From an uncultured Gammaproteobacteria bacterium (GTDB taxonomy: Bacteria; Pseudomonadota; Gammaproteobacteria; Pseudomonadales; Azotimanducaceae_A): a DNA stretch of 43,067 nt. Below, in pieces: positions 1 through 10,024 of this stretch. The DNA lies in NCBI GenBank assembly GCA_913041025.1, contig CAJWGQ010000006.1, positions 1 through 43,067 of the forward strand. Direction: 5' to 3'. Numbering within the stretch: position 1 is the first letter of the stretch; each line of letters starts with the position of its first letter. Below the pieces are notes generated by a model. The model searched no databases, had not been told where the DNA came from, and saw only the letters and a program-made list of their open reading frames with translations. The translations under genes and the position numbers were made by a program.

Positions 1-657
1 ACAATATGGAAAAGAGAGTGGCGCGCAATCTTCCGAAACCGAGCGGCAATAGTAAATCCCATAGCGTTCCTTCTTCTTGGAGTACTTTTGTTTAATTTGA
101 GTTTGACGAATTCTGAGCCGAATAATAGTTCTCATGCGATTGGGATGCTTTGGTTGTTGGTGTTGATCACCAGTTTTTTGTCGCTTGACTCGACTTTCAG
201 GAGAGACTTCGAAAATGGCCTACTTGAACAAATTTTTGTTGTTGCAGAAATGCCGTTCCTCGTGATTTTCCTGAAGGTATTGATACATTGGATCGTGACG
301 GGATTTTTGGTCAGCCTGCTCTCTCCATTGTTGGGGCTTTTGATGGGGTTACCGTCTGAAATGTTCTTAAATGTATTTGCGTCTTTACTGGTGGGTACCG
401 TTGCTCTGAGTTTTTTGGGAGCGATCGGTGCTTCGTTGACTGTTGGCATGGGTCGGGGGGGGCTTCTCCTCGCTCTGCTGGTGTTGCCTTTGTACATTCC
501 GGTTTTGATTTTTGGAGTGGATGTGGCTCAATCGGAAGAGCTAGGAATCTCGGGGATCCCTGCTTTGTACTGGCTGCTCTTTGTCAGTGTTGCATCGCTA
601 ACTTTGGCGCCCTTTGCGGCATTGTTGGGGCTTAAAATCAGCTTATCGATGGATTAG
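1..657 (+). CDS. ccmB: Heme exporter membrane subunit CcmB (5' partial)
   Basis: CcmB is the membrane subunit of the CcmABCD complex that releases holo-CcmE during System I cytochrome c maturation. The reading frame is open from base 1 and the sequence before the first internal start (TTG at 88) still matches the family N-terminus (WKREWRAIFRNRA, then NPIAF). The gene is therefore cut by the window edge and only a few residues are missing: 218 residues are visible against about 220 in E. coli. Family features seen are FRRDFENGLLEQ after the second membrane helix, KVLIHWIVTG, and RGGLLLALLVLPLYIPVLIF. About six hydrophobic helices are present. ccmA should lie just upstream, outside the window. 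Identification is by family resemblance and by the ccm genes that follow. Confidence 0.93.
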   Translation, partial: TIWKREWRAIFRNRAAIVNPIAFLLLGVLLFNLSLTNSEPNNSSHAIGMLWLLVLITSFLSLDSTFRRDFENGLLEQIFVVAEMPFLVIFLKVLIHWIVTGFLVSLLSPLLGLLMGLPSEMFLNVFASLLVGTVALSFLGAIGASLTVGMGRGGLLLALLVLPLYIPVLIFGVDVAQSEELGISGIPALYWLLFVSVASLTLAPFAALLGLKISLSMD

Positions 658-691
658 TTATGAATGTAGGTTTATTTGGTAGGTATCGGTT

Positions 692-1438
692 TTGAGGATC
701 CAAGAACTCTGGCATCGTTTAGGTTCGCCCCGGTGGTTTTTCGAATATTCAGGCAAGTTTGTCGGGTTTTTTGGGGTTGGAGCATTGGTTCTGTTGGTGG
801 TGGGCTTTGTGTGGGGCTTGCTTATTGCGCCTCCTGACTATCAACAGGGCAATAGTTTTAGAATTATTTACGTGCACGTTCCGGCGGCTATTTTATCTCA
901 AAGTTTATACTTGGCGATGGGCGTTGGTGGGTTTGTTTTATATGTATGGCGTATGAAGCTTGCCGATGTTTTGATTTCTGCTTGCTTGCCGTTAGGTATG
1001 TCGCTAACTGTTTTAGCTTTGTTTAGCGGTGCTGTTTGGGGTAAGCCCACCTGGGGAACCTGGTGGGAGTGGGATGGCAGGATTGTTTCTACAACGGTTC
1101 TGCTTTTTCTCTATGTCGGTATTTATGCGCTAAGAGAAGCCATATCTGATAGTGAACTCAGAGGTAAGGCCAGCGGTTTGGTGGCGATGGTTGGAACCAT
1201 CAATATCCCAATTATTAAATACTCGGTAGACTGGTGGACTACGCTTCATCAGCCCGCTACTTTTACGCTCACAGAAAAGCCATCCATGCCTCCAGAGATG
1301 TGGGTGCCACTCTTGATTATGGTGGTTGGCTTTTATTTTTTTGCGGGCCACAACATTTTGAATAGAATGAGAGCTGAGATTTTGCAGAGAGAAGCTAAGA
1401 CCGCTTGGGTTAAGAATTTATTGCTGAGGGCAAATTGA
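692..1438 (+). CDS. ccmC: Heme exporter/handling protein CcmC
   Basis: CcmC presents heme to the chaperone CcmE on the outer face of the inner membrane. The protein has 248 residues and about six membrane helices. The tryptophan-rich WWD motif is clear at residues 121-128 (WGTWWEWD). A histidine in a periplasmic loop at residue 62 (IYVHVPAA) and another in the later WWTTLHQPA loop are the expected heme ligands. The start is TTG at 692: an in-frame TAG at 680-682 rules out any longer form and no ATG lies near, while GGTAGG at 679-684 can serve as ribosome binding site. The stop overlaps the TTG start of ccmD by three bases, so translation is probably coupled. Confidence 0.95.
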   Translation: MRIQELWHRLGSPRWFFEYSGKFVGFFGVGALVLLVVGFVWGLLIAPPDYQQGNSFRIIYVHVPAAILSQSLYLAMGVGGFVLYVWRMKLADVLISACLPLGMSLTVLALFSGAVWGKPTWGTWWEWDGRIVSTTVLLFLYVGIYALREAISDSELRGKASGLVAMVGTINIPIIKYSVDWWTTLHQPATFTLTEKPSMPPEMWVPLLIMVVGFYFFAGHNILNRMRAEILQREAKTAWVKNLLLRAN

Positions 1439-1632
1439 TTTACTTTGATTCTTTATCAGAAATGGTGTTTATGGATGGTCACGGAATTTACGTGTGGGTG
1501 AGCTATCTGTTTGCGCTTGGGGTCTTGTTGGCGAATCATTTTTCCGGTCGAGCCTTCCTGAAAAAGGAACTTAAGCTGTTGGCATGGTCGAATCAAACAT
1601 CGAAAGAAGAGAGCAGATCTGGTGAACCGTAA
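1435..1632 (+). CDS. ccmD: Heme exporter protein CcmD
   Basis: CcmD is the small single-span membrane protein that holds CcmABC and CcmE together. The product has 65 residues: a short periplasmic N-terminus containing the family motif [13 protein letters not shown], one hydrophobic helix (about residues 20-38) and a basic cytoplasmic tail. I chose the TTG at 1435, which overlaps the ccmC stop, because CcmD proteins normally begin with a short segment like IYFDSLSE. The alternative ATG at 1462 would remove it. The 3' end overlaps the ccmE start by 11 bases. Confidence 0.88.
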   Translation: MIYFDSLSEMVFMDGHGIYVWVSYLFALGVLLANHFSGRAFLKKELKLLAWSNQTSKEESRSGEP

Positions 1633-2068
1633 ACGTAAAAACAGACTCGCGATGGCGTGTTTTTTGTTGATCGGTATAGGTGCGTCGTTGATCGCTCTGT
1701 TTGGAGCGTTGGATCAGAATTTGAACATGTTCTATCCCCCTAAAGATGTTGTTTCCGGGGTGGCGCCGCTTGAAACTAATATCAGGGCTGGCGGCATGGT
1801 TGAGGAAGGCTCGCTTGCGCGAGATGAAGATAGCTTAGAGCTTTCTTTTGTCTTGTCGGATAGGGCGGGTTCAGATTTCAGGGTGTATTTTACAGGGATT
1901 TTGCCGGATTTATTTCGTGAAGGGCAGGGTATTTTGGTAGAGGGGGAGTTGCAGCAAGACGGATCTTTTTTAGCTCACCAGGTCTTGGCTAAACATGATG
2001 AAAATTATATGCCTCCTGAATTGATGAGCCTGGCAGAAGAAAAACAACCAAAAAATACCGGAGGTTAG
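1622..2068 (+). CDS. ccmE: Cytochrome c-type biogenesis heme chaperone CcmE
   Basis: CcmE is a membrane-anchored periplasmic chaperone that binds heme covalently through a histidine and passes it to the CcmFH ligase. The protein has 148 residues: one N-terminal helix (about residues 8-30), then an OB-fold domain. The heme-binding histidine is H125 in the motif KHDENY, with the conserved tyrosine at 129. MVEEGSL and [16 protein letters not shown] are typical of the family. The start is GTG at 1622 inside the end of ccmD. The stop is one base before the ccmF start, and GGAG at 2060-2063 in the ccmE tail is a good ribosome binding site for ccmF. Confidence 0.96.
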   Translation: MNRKRKNRLAMACFLLIGIGASLIALFGALDQNLNMFYPPKDVVSGVAPLETNIRAGGMVEEGSLARDEDSLELSFVLSDRAGSDFRVYFTGILPDLFREGQGILVEGELQQDGSFLAHQVLAKHDENYMPPELMSLAEEKQPKNTGG

Positions 2069-2069
2069 C

Positions 2070-4031
2070 TTGATCCCGGAAATTGGTCAGCTCAGCCTTT
2101 CTTTTGCAGCAGCCCTAGCTTTTGGCGGCACGGTAATGGGTTTTTTGGGTAATGCCCTGCACAACAATAAAATTCAGGAAGCAGTCCATTCTCAGGTTCT
2201 GGGGCAATTTGTCTTCGTGTTGATCGCTTTCTTGGCTTTAGTCTGGTCTTTTTTAACCGACGATTTCACGGTCGCCTATGTGGCAGGGCACTCAAACACG
2301 ATTCTGCCCTGGCAATACAAGGTGAGTGCTGTTTGGGGTGGTCACGAGGGGTCTTTTTTACTTTGGATTCTAATTATGACTCTCTGGATGCTGTCGGTCG
2401 CGTTATTGCGCGATCGATACCCTCGTTATTTTGTATCCAATGTGCTTTCTACCTTGAGCCTGCTGAATCTTGGGTTTATCTGTTTCTCTCTTTTTACCAG
2501 TAATCCCTTTGATCGATTGATACCAATGACGCCTTTGGAGGGCTCAGATCTCAATCCGCAATTGCAGGACTTTGGGTTAATAGTCCACCCGCCTCTTTTG
2601 TACATGGGTTATGTGGGTTTATCCGTCCCCTTCGCTTTTGCGATTGCAGGGCTTCTGCAAAATAGAATTGACTCCTCTTGGGCGCGGCTTTTGAAGCCCT
2701 GGACCACGGTATCTTGGAGCTTTCTTACGCTTGGGATTTTGCTGGGTAGCTGGTGGGCTTACTATGAACTGGGGTGGGGTGGTTGGTGGTTCTGGGATCC
2801 GGTCGAGAACGCTTCATTTATGCCCTGGCTTGCTGCAACAGCACTACTTCATTCTAGTGCTGTCACGGAGAAGCGCGGTGCTTTCAAGCATTGGACTGTC
2901 TTGTTGGCTGTGACCTGTTTTTCTCTCTCTCTATTGGGTGCTTTCATTGTACGCTCTGGAGTTTTAACCTCTGTTCACTCTTTTGCAGTTGACCCCGAGC
3001 GAGGGGCTTACATTCTTTTTTATCTTGCTTTAATTGTGGGCGGCTCTCTCACTCTGTTCGCTTTTAGAGCCTCTGAAAGCCAAGCGGTAATCCGCTATTC
3101 CTTTCTGAGCCGAGAGTTTTTTATGCAGATCAATAATGTGGTACTTGTGTCGTCGATGGTAATAATTTTATGGGGGACTCTCGCGCCCATCGGATACGAA
3201 GTAATTAATGGCAATCTTTATTCTATCGGCAAACCTTTCTTTGATTTTTTCTTTGTGCCCTTAATGCTATTTCTGGCGGTCGCGATTGGATTCGTACCCC
3301 TTTTACGTTGGAAAAAGACTAACTTTGATCATCTTCTATCTTCCTTGAAGGCTCTATTACCGACGACATTGGTTTTGACTTTTTTAATTGCTTATCTTAT
3401 CGATTTTAAGTCAACCGCGGTCGTTTTGTGTTGTGGTCTGGGCTGTTGGATTCTTGTTAATCACTTTGGAGACGCGCTCTCTCGCTTTCGAGATAAGGGA
3501 TTCTTCAGTCGATCATACTTTGGAATGTCTTTTGCGCATATTGGCTTTGCCATCACTATAGTGGGGGTTGCATGCACTACTGTATTCTCAGTAGAAGAAG
3601 ATGTTCGTATGGAGCCTGGTGACACACAGATCATAGGGCCTTTGAAAGTGTCGTTTGTTGGCGTCTCAGATGTACCAGGACCAAACTACATTGCCAAAAG
3701 AGGGATCTTTGACATAGAACGTAATGGCGAGTTTATGCATAGGTTATTACCCGAAAAGCGCACTTATTCTGGTGGCAAGGTTATGACGGAAGCGGGCATT
3801 GAAGCTGGGTTTTGGGCCGACACATACATATCCATGGGAGAGCCTTTAACAGAGGATGCTTGGGCGGTTAGGCTGCACTATAAACCTCTTGTTCGGTGGA
3901 TTTGGTTTGGCGGTATTTTGATGGCACTTGGTGGTATTTTATCTGCAATACGTTTGGACTCGAGCAGCGCTGTTCGTAGGAAAGCCTCATCAAATTCGGC
4001 TGTTGTAGCATCAGAAGGGTCCAGTAATTGA
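2070..4031 (+). CDS. ccmF: Cytochrome c heme lyase subunit CcmF
   Basis: CcmF is the large polytopic subunit of the heme ligase that attaches heme to the CxxCH motifs of apocytochromes c. The 653-residue length matches the family. The WWD heme-binding motif lies at about residues 235-251 ([16 protein letters not shown]). Conserved histidines are visible in VAGHSN (74), GGHEGS (92) and [10 protein letters not shown] (173). The start is TTG at 2070, preceded by GGAGG, and directly follows the ccmE stop. The TGA stop overlaps the TTG start of ccmG. No frameshift or split is seen. Confidence 0.97.
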   Translation: MIPEIGQLSLSFAAALAFGGTVMGFLGNALHNNKIQEAVHSQVLGQFVFVLIAFLALVWSFLTDDFTVAYVAGHSNTILPWQYKVSAVWGGHEGSFLLWILIMTLWMLSVALLRDRYPRYFVSNVLSTLSLLNLGFICFSLFTSNPFDRLIPMTPLEGSDLNPQLQDFGLIVHPPLLYMGYVGLSVPFAFAIAGLLQNRIDSSWARLLKPWTTVSWSFLTLGILLGSWWAYYELGWGGWWFWDPVENASFMPWLAATALLHSSAVTEKRGAFKHWTVLLAVTCFSLSLLGAFIVRSGVLTSVHSFAVDPERGAYILFYLALIVGGSLTLFAFRASESQAVIRYSFLSREFFMQINNVVLVSSMVIILWGTLAPIGYEVINGNLYSIGKPFFDFFFVPLMLFLAVAIGFVPLLRWKKTNFDHLLSSLKALLPTTLVLTFLIAYLIDFKSTAVVLCCGLGCWILVNHFGDALSRFRDKGFFSRSYFGMSFAHIGFAITIVGVACTTVFSVEEDVRMEPGDTQIIGPLKVSFVGVSDVPGPNYIAKRGIFDIERNGEFMHRLLPEKRTYSGGKVMTEAGIEAGFWADTYISMGEPLTEDAWAVRLHYKPLVRWIWFGGILMALGGILSAIRLDSSSAVRRKASSNSAVVASEGSSN

Positions 4032-4555
4032 GGCTGTCGCGATTTGCTATTCCTTTGGTTTTGTTTGTCACCATTGTAGTGTTCTCTTTTTTTGGTCTAG
4101 AGATTCAAGATAGAGATAAGTTACCTTCGGCGTTGATAGACAAACCGTTCCCTGAATTTGTAGCGACTTCTCTTTTTGATTCTACTTTAGAAGTGAAAAA
4201 TGATGCTTTGGTAGGAAAACCTACGTTGGTCAACGTTTGGGCGACTTGGTGCCCAACGTGTAAGGCAGAACATGGAGAGTTAATTCGAATTTCGGAAGAT
4301 ACTCAGCTGCAACTTATAGGAATCAACTATAAGGATGACCCGGCAAAAGCTAGACAATGGTTATTAGACCAAGGCAATCCTTTCGATTTGGTTCTTCAGG
4401 ACCCACAAGGAGACCTTGGAATAGAGCTGGGCGTCTACGGTGCGCCTGAAACCTTTTTATTGGACGAGTCTGGCCGAGTGGTCTTCAAACGAGTGGGCGC
4501 GATTACTCGCGAGGTATGGATTGGTCAGATGCTGCCTTTTGTCAATGATATATAG
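4028..4555 (+). CDS. ccmG: Thiol:disulfide interchange protein CcmG (DsbE)
   Basis: CcmG is a membrane-tethered periplasmic thioredoxin that reduces apocytochrome c cysteines, usually through CcmH. The product has 175 residues: one N-terminal signal anchor (about residues 7-23) and a thioredoxin fold with active site WCPTC (C75 and C78) in [14 protein letters not shown]. The cis-proline region GAPETFLLD is also typical. The TTG start at 4028 overlaps the ccmF stop by four bases. The position between ccmF and ccmH is the canonical gene order. Confidence 0.95.
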   Translation: MRLSRFAIPLVLFVTIVVFSFFGLEIQDRDKLPSALIDKPFPEFVATSLFDSTLEVKNDALVGKPTLVNVWATWCPTCKAEHGELIRISEDTQLQLIGINYKDDPAKARQWLLDQGNPFDLVLQDPQGDLGIELGVYGAPETFLLDESGRVVFKRVGAITREVWIGQMLPFVNDI

Positions 4556-5045
4556 ACACGCCCTTTCTTCTTTCGTTTCGTCTCAGCGGATTATGTTACT
4601 CGTCTTGTTGTGTCTTTTTAGCCTCTGCTCGAAGGCTTCGAGTACGGTGGACATTTATGAGTTTTCGAAAGAAATTGATAAATCTCGCTATCAGAGCTTG
4701 ATACAAGAGTTTAGGTGTCCCAAGTGCCTGAACATCAATATTGCCGGGAGTGATGCGCCGATCGCTCAGGATCTGAGACGAACTGTTTATCGGCTGGTTG
4801 TTAAAGAAAAAATGACAGATGATGAAATAAGGAATTTTCTTCAGGAAAGATATGGTGATTTTGTTTTATATGATCCTCCGTTTAATGAGAGGACCTGGCT
4901 GATCTGGTCGATGCCTCTGATATTTTTGGTATTAGGTATTTGGTGGGTCTTCTCTACTAAAACTCGTTCAGCTTTTGAAACACGTATCGAGTTGTCTCAA
5001 ACAGACCGAGATCAACTCAAAGAGATACTTGACGACAACAGATGA
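4545..5045 (+). CDS. ccmH: Cytochrome c biogenesis protein CcmH
   Basis: CcmH (CycL) is a periplasmic thiol-oxidoreductase subunit of the heme ligase. The motif FRCPKC (C58 and C61 from the chosen start) is diagnostic, followed by APIAQDLRRTVY and ERYGDFVLYDPPF, then a single C-terminal membrane helix. I begin at ATG 4545, which overlaps the ccmG stop and would couple translation. The in-frame ATG at 4593 gives a more typical signal peptide (MLLVLLCLFSLCSKA) and is equally plausible. A longer frame reaching back into ccmG is not a realistic start. The protein corresponds to the N-terminal half of E. coli CcmH; the TPR half is the separate next gene. Confidence 0.92.
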   Translation: MIYRHALSSFVSSQRIMLLVLLCLFSLCSKASSTVDIYEFSKEIDKSRYQSLIQEFRCPKCLNINIAGSDAPIAQDLRRTVYRLVVKEKMTDDEIRNFLQERYGDFVLYDPPFNERTWLIWSMPLIFLVLGIWWVFSTKTRSAFETRIELSQTDRDQLKEILDDNR

Positions 5046-6238
5046 TGCTAATCCTTTTATTAGGATGCTTTGGCCTAGCGTCTGTCTGTTTTCTCCTCAA
5101 GCCGTTGATTTGGAAAAACAGCTCGAACCAGCCTCCTTTTGATGAAAAAGTTCATCGAACTAGTCTTTACAAAGACCAGGTCTCGGAGTTGCGCGAAGGT
5201 ATAGGCGACGAAACTCTGTTGCCTGAGTTGGAAGATGAATTGGGAGCTGTTTTTCTCGCTGAGAGTTCTGAGGAGCTCGAAGCGGAAAGATCGGTGAGGT
5301 CAGAGCGGAAATGGGTGTCTATCGTTTATGGGGTGACTGCCGGCTCTATAGTTTTCGTTGGTGCTTTAACTTACTGGGTTGTTGGCGGGTCCCAACTCAT
5401 GCAAGTTGAGGGTGCCGAAAAACTGCTCATGCTTGATCCAGTTCGCGAAGCAGTTGAGCTAGAGCAATGGTCCGATCGCCTGAAATATAGACTCGAATCC
5501 AATCGTGAAGACGGAAAGAGTTGGTATCTTTTGGGGCACGCATATTTGAAGCGTTCAGAGTATACGCTTGCGAGTAGTGCTTTTTCTCAAGCCAATCGAA
5601 TTTTTGGATCTGATCAGAATGTATTGAATTATTGGTTGCAGTCGCGGTATTTGGCGTCAGGAAATGTTGATGCGAAAAGTAGAGAAATAATCGATGAGAT
5701 TTTGAGGGCCGAGCCGGGCAACATAACGGTTGCAGAAATACTGGGAGTCGATGCTTTAAAAAATGGAAACGTCGAGCTTGCGATTAAGGAGCTAAGCCGA
5801 GTGATCTCCGCTAGTGACAATCCTTCAAAGCAAATAATTCTTGCTTCTCTCGTATCAGAAGCGAGGAAAACTTTGACTGAGAAACAGGTCGGCATTGTAG
5901 TTAACTTGAGCTCCTCGAGTGAGATAGCTGGTGGTTCGTTTTTATTCGTCGTTGCCAGGCCAGTAGGTGGTGGCATGCCCTATGCTGTTGCCAAAAGACC
6001 CGTTGAGATGTTGCCGTTCAGTGTGGTTTTGGATGATCTAGTCACTATGCAGCCAACAAGGCTGCTCTCTGAAGCAGACAGCTTTGAGGTTCTTATCAGA
6101 TACAGTGCTTCAGGGACGATAGACCGACAACGCGATGTTGAGCTTTGGAGTTCGCAAGCATTTTTTAAAGAGAATCTTGATTCACGGATCGAGGTCAACG
6201 TGGATATTGGAAACAAAATGTCTGCTAACAGCGAATAG
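5042..6238 (+). CDS. ccmI: Cytochrome c biogenesis TPR protein CcmI (CycH)
   Basis: CcmI chaperones apocytochrome c to the heme ligase. The product has 398 residues: a first hydrophobic helix at about residues 2-19, a cytoplasmic acidic loop, a second helix at about 95-115, then a tetratricopeptide region at about 150-270 (for example SWYLLGHAYLKRSEYTLASSAFSQA). A C-terminal periplasmic domain follows. The ATG at 5042 overlaps the ccmH stop by four bases. This is the last gene of the operon: a hairpin followed by seven T lies 45 bases downstream. Confidence 0.9.
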   Translation: MMLILLLGCFGLASVCFLLKPLIWKNSSNQPPFDEKVHRTSLYKDQVSELREGIGDETLLPELEDELGAVFLAESSEELEAERSVRSERKWVSIVYGVTAGSIVFVGALTYWVVGGSQLMQVEGAEKLLMLDPVREAVELEQWSDRLKYRLESNREDGKSWYLLGHAYLKRSEYTLASSAFSQANRIFGSDQNVLNYWLQSRYLASGNVDAKSREIIDEILRAEPGNITVAEILGVDALKNGNVELAIKELSRVISASDNPSKQIILASLVSEARKTLTEKQVGIVVNLSSSSEIAGGSFLFVVARPVGGGMPYAVAKRPVEMLPFSVVLDDLVTMQPTRLLSEADSFEVLIRYSASGTIDRQRDVELWSSQAFFKENLDSRIEVNVDIGNKMSANSE

Positions 6239-6282
6239 ACGGGCTTATGTTCCTAATTTCCGACATTTTTTGAGCTCATTAT

Positions 6283-6307
6283 CGCTTTTTTTTGAGAGCG
6301 TTTTTTT
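6283..6307 (+). terminator. Probable intrinsic terminator of the ccm operon
   Basis: CGCTTTT (6283-6289) can pair with GAGAGCG (6294-6300) as a seven-base stem that includes two G-U pairs. The loop is four T, and seven T follow at 6301-6307. The position, 45 bases after the ccmI stop, fits transcription ending before smc. The G-U pairs make the stem only moderately stable. Confidence 0.55.
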
Positions 6308-6464
6308 GAACGAAAGTATTACCAATTTGATTTGGATGAATTAAACTTGGTGAAACGTGGTAGAGGGTTAATTCGTCTGGACTGAAAACTAATTCGTTGA
6401 GAGTTTGGCAAATCGATAGCCATAGACCTCAATAGATTGGAGCTAGGATCTAGTCGACACGAAT

Positions 6465-9400
6465 ATGAGACTCAAGCAAATAAAGCTTGCTGGTTTTAAG
6501 TCTTTCGTCGAACCGACAGTCGTCAGCCTGCCGGGTAGTCGCTGCGCAGTCGTTGGTCCCAATGGTTGCGGAAAATCTAATGTAATTGATGCGGTCCGCT
6601 GGGTTATGGGTGAGAGCTCTGCCAAGAACCTTCGTGGTGAGAACCTGACTGACGTTATTTTCAATGGTTCTAATGGACGCAAGCCGACCGCTATGGCAAG
6701 CATTGAGCTTCTGTTTGATAACAGCGATGGTCGCATAGGAGGTCAGTATTCCGCTTACTCTGAGATATCGATAAGACGACAGGTAACTCGCGACGCTCAA
6801 TCAAATTACTTTCTCAACGGAACTAAGTGCCGGCGTCGCGATATACAGGATGTGTTTTTGGGTACGGGCTTTGGGCCAAGAAGTTACTCAATAATTGAGC
6901 AAGGGATGATCTCTCAACTCGTGGAAGCGAAGCCTGATGAACTAAGAGTTTATTTGGAAGAAGCGGCAGGGATTTCCAAGTATAAAGAGAGAAGGCGTGA
7001 AACTGAAAATCGAATCAAACACGCCAGAGAAAATTTAGACCGAATAAACGACATCCGGGAAGAGCTCGCTCGTCAGCTGGAGAAGTTAGAAAGGCAGGCT
7101 AAGGCGGCCGAAAAATATCGCGAATTAAAGAAAGAAGAGTCTTTGCTCACCGCTCAGCTCTTTAGTTTGCGTTCTATGAAAATCCAGTCGGAACTATCTC
7201 TCCAAGAAGAGAGTATTGGGAATCATGAACTCAAACTGGAACGAACAATATCGGAACAAAGGAACATAGAAGCGAATATTGAGCGAGCCAGGCAAGAGAA
7301 CATTGAGATTACGGAAAACTTTAATTTCGTTCAGGGGAACTTTTATAAAGTTGGAAGTGAAATTACTAGGCTTGAAGAAGCAATTCAGTTTAATCAGAAA
7401 CGCATTAAGCAACTAGAAGAGGATCTGGAAAAAGCTAGCGAGCGATATGGTGAAATAAAAAACTTATTGCTTCGTGACCAAAAAGAAATTAGCGAGCTGG
7501 AGGCGCAGTCAGAGATTTCGACCCCGAGGCTCACGGAGTTAATTCAGCTTGACCAGGCTGTCCAAGAGAGGCTTAGACAAGCCGAAGCCCAGATGAGGCG
7601 ATGGCAGAACCTATGGGATGAATTCGCTGAAAGTTCGTCGGCGAATGCGCGTGACTTGGAGGTGCAGCTGTCTCGTGTAGAACATAGTGAACAACTACTT
7701 TCGAGGTTAGGCAGGCGTGCCATTGAACTGGATAGCTTGTCGAAACAGCAGGTGGTCGAGGACGACCAAGAGGTAGCAGAGATTGCTGACGAGATCGTAA
7801 CGCTAGAAGAGAGGCTAAGATCATTAGACCGTAGCGTGGATGAAAGTATCGCGACAATTTCTTCTTTGAAAGAGCGAGCGATTATGCAGCAAGAAGAATT
7901 GGACCAAGCGAGAACGAACCACAATTCGTTGATTAATCAATTGGGTAATTTGAAAGCGGTGCAGGATGTTTCTCTGCGTCAAGAGGCTAGCGAAGCCGAG
8001 GATTGGATACAGGAGCAGCGATTAGGACAGGCAGGCCGACTTGGCGAGGTGTTGTCTGTCGTGCCAGGATGGGAAAGAGCGCTGGAAATAGTATTAGGTG
8101 ATTTCATTCGAGCCATGCAAGTAGACAACTTAAATGACTTTGCTGGTTCATTATATTCCTTAGCTGCTGGCGAAATAGCATTAGTTGAAAGAGGGTCGAT
8201 TTCGGATGCTGGCATGGGAAGTCATGGTATGGATCTCCCAACTTTAGCTTCGCTATTGAGATCTGATTCGGAAGGCGCTAACGCGTTGTTGTTCGGTGTA
8301 TTTGCGGCTGAGTCTCCAGAAATGGCTATGGAGAAGCGTCAATTTCTGAGCCCTGGGCAAAGTATAATTACTCGCGATGGTTATTGGGTTGGTGCAGATT
8401 GGATTCGTGTGCTGCACGAATCCGAATCGCAAGATGGAATTATTGAACGAGGTCAGCTAATAGAAACGTTAGAGCTGGAGGCAGAGGAGTACGCAGCCTC
8501 GGTTGATGAGCTTGTGGGCGAAAGAACCAGGCTCAAGGCACTAGTTGAAGAAGCAGAATCTAATAGAGAAGCGACTCAGGAAGAGGTAAACGCTGTAAAT
8601 AAATTGCTTGGCGAAAGAAGGACCCAGCATGGAGTTACTAAGGTCAGGCTTGATGAAGCGGCAACCAGACTTGTTCAGCTAAAAAATGATCGTGCCGAAG
8701 TTTCAGATCAGATAAATCAGGAAAAAGAAAAACTTGAAGTAGCTGTTTCGCTTGTAGCTAAACTGAAGACCAAAAAATCAGAAGATCAGGCAAATAAGGA
8801 ACAGTTAGTGGCGAATCGGCAAAGCTTGGAATCTGGTTTGCTGGAGCTTCAAAAAGAAAGCAAAGAGTCTATTCAAGAATTAAGTGACTTCCAGTTATCG
8901 GTTAAGACGATCCAGTCTAGTATTATTGCAAGCAGAACTGCACTAAGTAGAACTCGTGAACAGGAAGCTGAGCTAAAAGAACAGTTGACTAGTATCCAGG
9001 CCGGTATAGAAGCTTCGAAGAACCCGATTCCAATTCAGCGCTCGGAAATGGACGAAAAATTAGAACAGAGATCTAATCTTGAAAAAGAAATGGCCGAGCA
9101 GAAGCTGAAAGTTGAAGAGATTTCAGAGGTTATCGAAACGAACGAAGTACATCGTAGAAGGATTGAGTCAGAGATAGACGAAATCAGATCCGTCCTTGAA
9201 CGTATTCGTGTAGAAAGAGAAGGTCTAGCGGTACAAAAAAGCAACCTGTTGGATCAGATGCGAGCGACGGGTGTTTCACAAGAATTGATTGTGGCTGATA
9301 TTAACGAAGATGCCAGAGAAGAAGATTGGGTAGAAGAGTTAGATAGAGTTGCTAGGCGTATTCAGCGGCTTGGATCAATTAATTTAGCGGCCATAGACGA

Positions 9401-9983
9401 GTATGGCAACGAATCTGAAAGGAAGACCTATTTGGATTCACAAGCGGAAGATCTCGAAACTGCAATGAGCACATTGTTAGATGCCATTAAAAAGATCGAT
9501 GCTGAAACGCGAACAAGATTTAAAGAAACATTCGAGGTCGTGAATGCGCGATTTGGGGAATTGTTTCCAAAGGTTTTTGGTGGAGGACGTGCTTATCTTG
9601 AATTAACTGGGGAGGACCTACTGGATACCGGTGTCGCCTTGATGGCAAGGCCGCCTGGTAAACGTAATTCGAGTATTCACTTATTGTCGGGCGGAGAAAA
9701 AGCGATGACAGCGATAGCGCTAATATTTGCTATTTTTCATCTGAACCCAAGTCCAGTCTGTATGTTGGACGAGGTGGACGCACCGCTGGATGATATGAAT
9801 GTTGCTCGTTTTGCGGATCTCATTGCCGAAATGTCTGCAGATGTCCAATTTATGGTTGTGACGCATAACAAAATAACAATGGAAATGGCAGATTATTTGA
9901 TCGGTGTCACGATGAACGAACCGGGTGTATCTCGTCTGGTTTCGGTCAACGTGGAAGAGGCGGCAGCTATGGCGGTTGTTTAG
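6465..9983 (+). CDS. smc: Chromosome segregation ATPase Smc
   Basis: Smc is the ATPase of the bacterial condensin that folds and segregates the chromosome. The length, 1172 residues, is normal. The Walker A motif is at residues 31-38 (GPNGCGKS), followed by long charged coiled coils, a central hinge at roughly 510-650 (AGRLGEVLSVVPGWERA), and the C-terminal head with signature LSGGEK (1074-1079) and Walker B CMLDEVDAP (D1102, E1103). The H-loop histidine is in VVTHNK. The start is the first ATG of the frame that matches the family N-terminus (MRLKQIKLAGFKSF). It is followed by zipA and ligA, a typical gammaproteobacterial order. No scpA or scpB is seen nearby. Confidence 0.97.
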   Translation: MRLKQIKLAGFKSFVEPTVVSLPGSRCAVVGPNGCGKSNVIDAVRWVMGESSAKNLRGENLTDVIFNGSNGRKPTAMASIELLFDNSDGRIGGQYSAYSEISIRRQVTRDAQSNYFLNGTKCRRRDIQDVFLGTGFGPRSYSIIEQGMISQLVEAKPDELRVYLEEAAGISKYKERRRETENRIKHARENLDRINDIREELARQLEKLERQAKAAEKYRELKKEESLLTAQLFSLRSMKIQSELSLQEESIGNHELKLERTISEQRNIEANIERARQENIEITENFNFVQGNFYKVGSEITRLEEAIQFNQKRIKQLEEDLEKASERYGEIKNLLLRDQKEISELEAQSEISTPRLTELIQLDQAVQERLRQAEAQMRRWQNLWDEFAESSSANARDLEVQLSRVEHSEQLLSRLGRRAIELDSLSKQQVVEDDQEVAEIADEIVTLEERLRSLDRSVDESIATISSLKERAIMQQEELDQARTNHNSLINQLGNLKAVQDVSLRQEASEAEDWIQEQRLGQAGRLGEVLSVVPGWERALEIVLGDFIRAMQVDNLNDFAGSLYSLAAGEIALVERGSISDAGMGSHGMDLPTLASLLRSDSEGANALLFGVFAAESPEMAMEKRQFLSPGQSIITRDGYWVGADWIRVLHESESQDGIIERGQLIETLELEAEEYAASVDELVGERTRLKALVEEAESNREATQEEVNAVNKLLGERRTQHGVTKVRLDEAATRLVQLKNDRAEVSDQINQEKEKLEVAVSLVAKLKTKKSEDQANKEQLVANRQSLESGLLELQKESKESIQELSDFQLSVKTIQSSIIASRTALSRTREQEAELKEQLTSIQAGIEASKNPIPIQRSEMDEKLEQRSNLEKEMAEQKLKVEEISEVIETNEVHRRRIESEIDEIRSVLERIRVEREGLAVQKSNLLDQMRATGVSQELIVADINEDAREEDWVEELDRVARRIQRLGSINLAAIDEYGNESERKTYLDSQAEDLETAMSTLLDAIKKIDAETRTRFKETFEVVNARFGELFPKVFGGGRAYLELTGEDLLDTGVALMARPPGKRNSSIHLLSGGEKAMTAIALIFAIFHLNPSPVCMLDEVDAPLDDMNVARFADLIAEMSADVQFMVVTHNKITMEMADYLIGVTMNEPGVSRLVSVNVEEAAAMAVV

Positions 9984-10024
9984 TCAAAGTTGTTGGTAGG
10001 ATTAACGAATTGGCTACTTTATGA

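Noticed and set aside
132..497. 121-codon open frame on the - strand inside ccmB
   Set aside because: It is antisense to a clear ccmB coding region and has the composition of a shadow frame, with no motif or ribosome site.
4440..4592. Long 5' extension of ccmH reaching into ccmG
   Set aside because: The extension is the alternative frame of ccmG; family members begin with the signal peptide at or near 4545/4593.
6308..6464. Promoter for smc
   Set aside because: Several TTGA words occur but none has a matching -10 box at 16-18 bases, so no promoter is listed.
7544..7924. 126-codon - strand frame, rich in serine, inside smc
   Set aside because: It is the antisense of coiled-coil codons; serine-rich shadows are usual opposite glutamate- and leucine-rich coding sequence.
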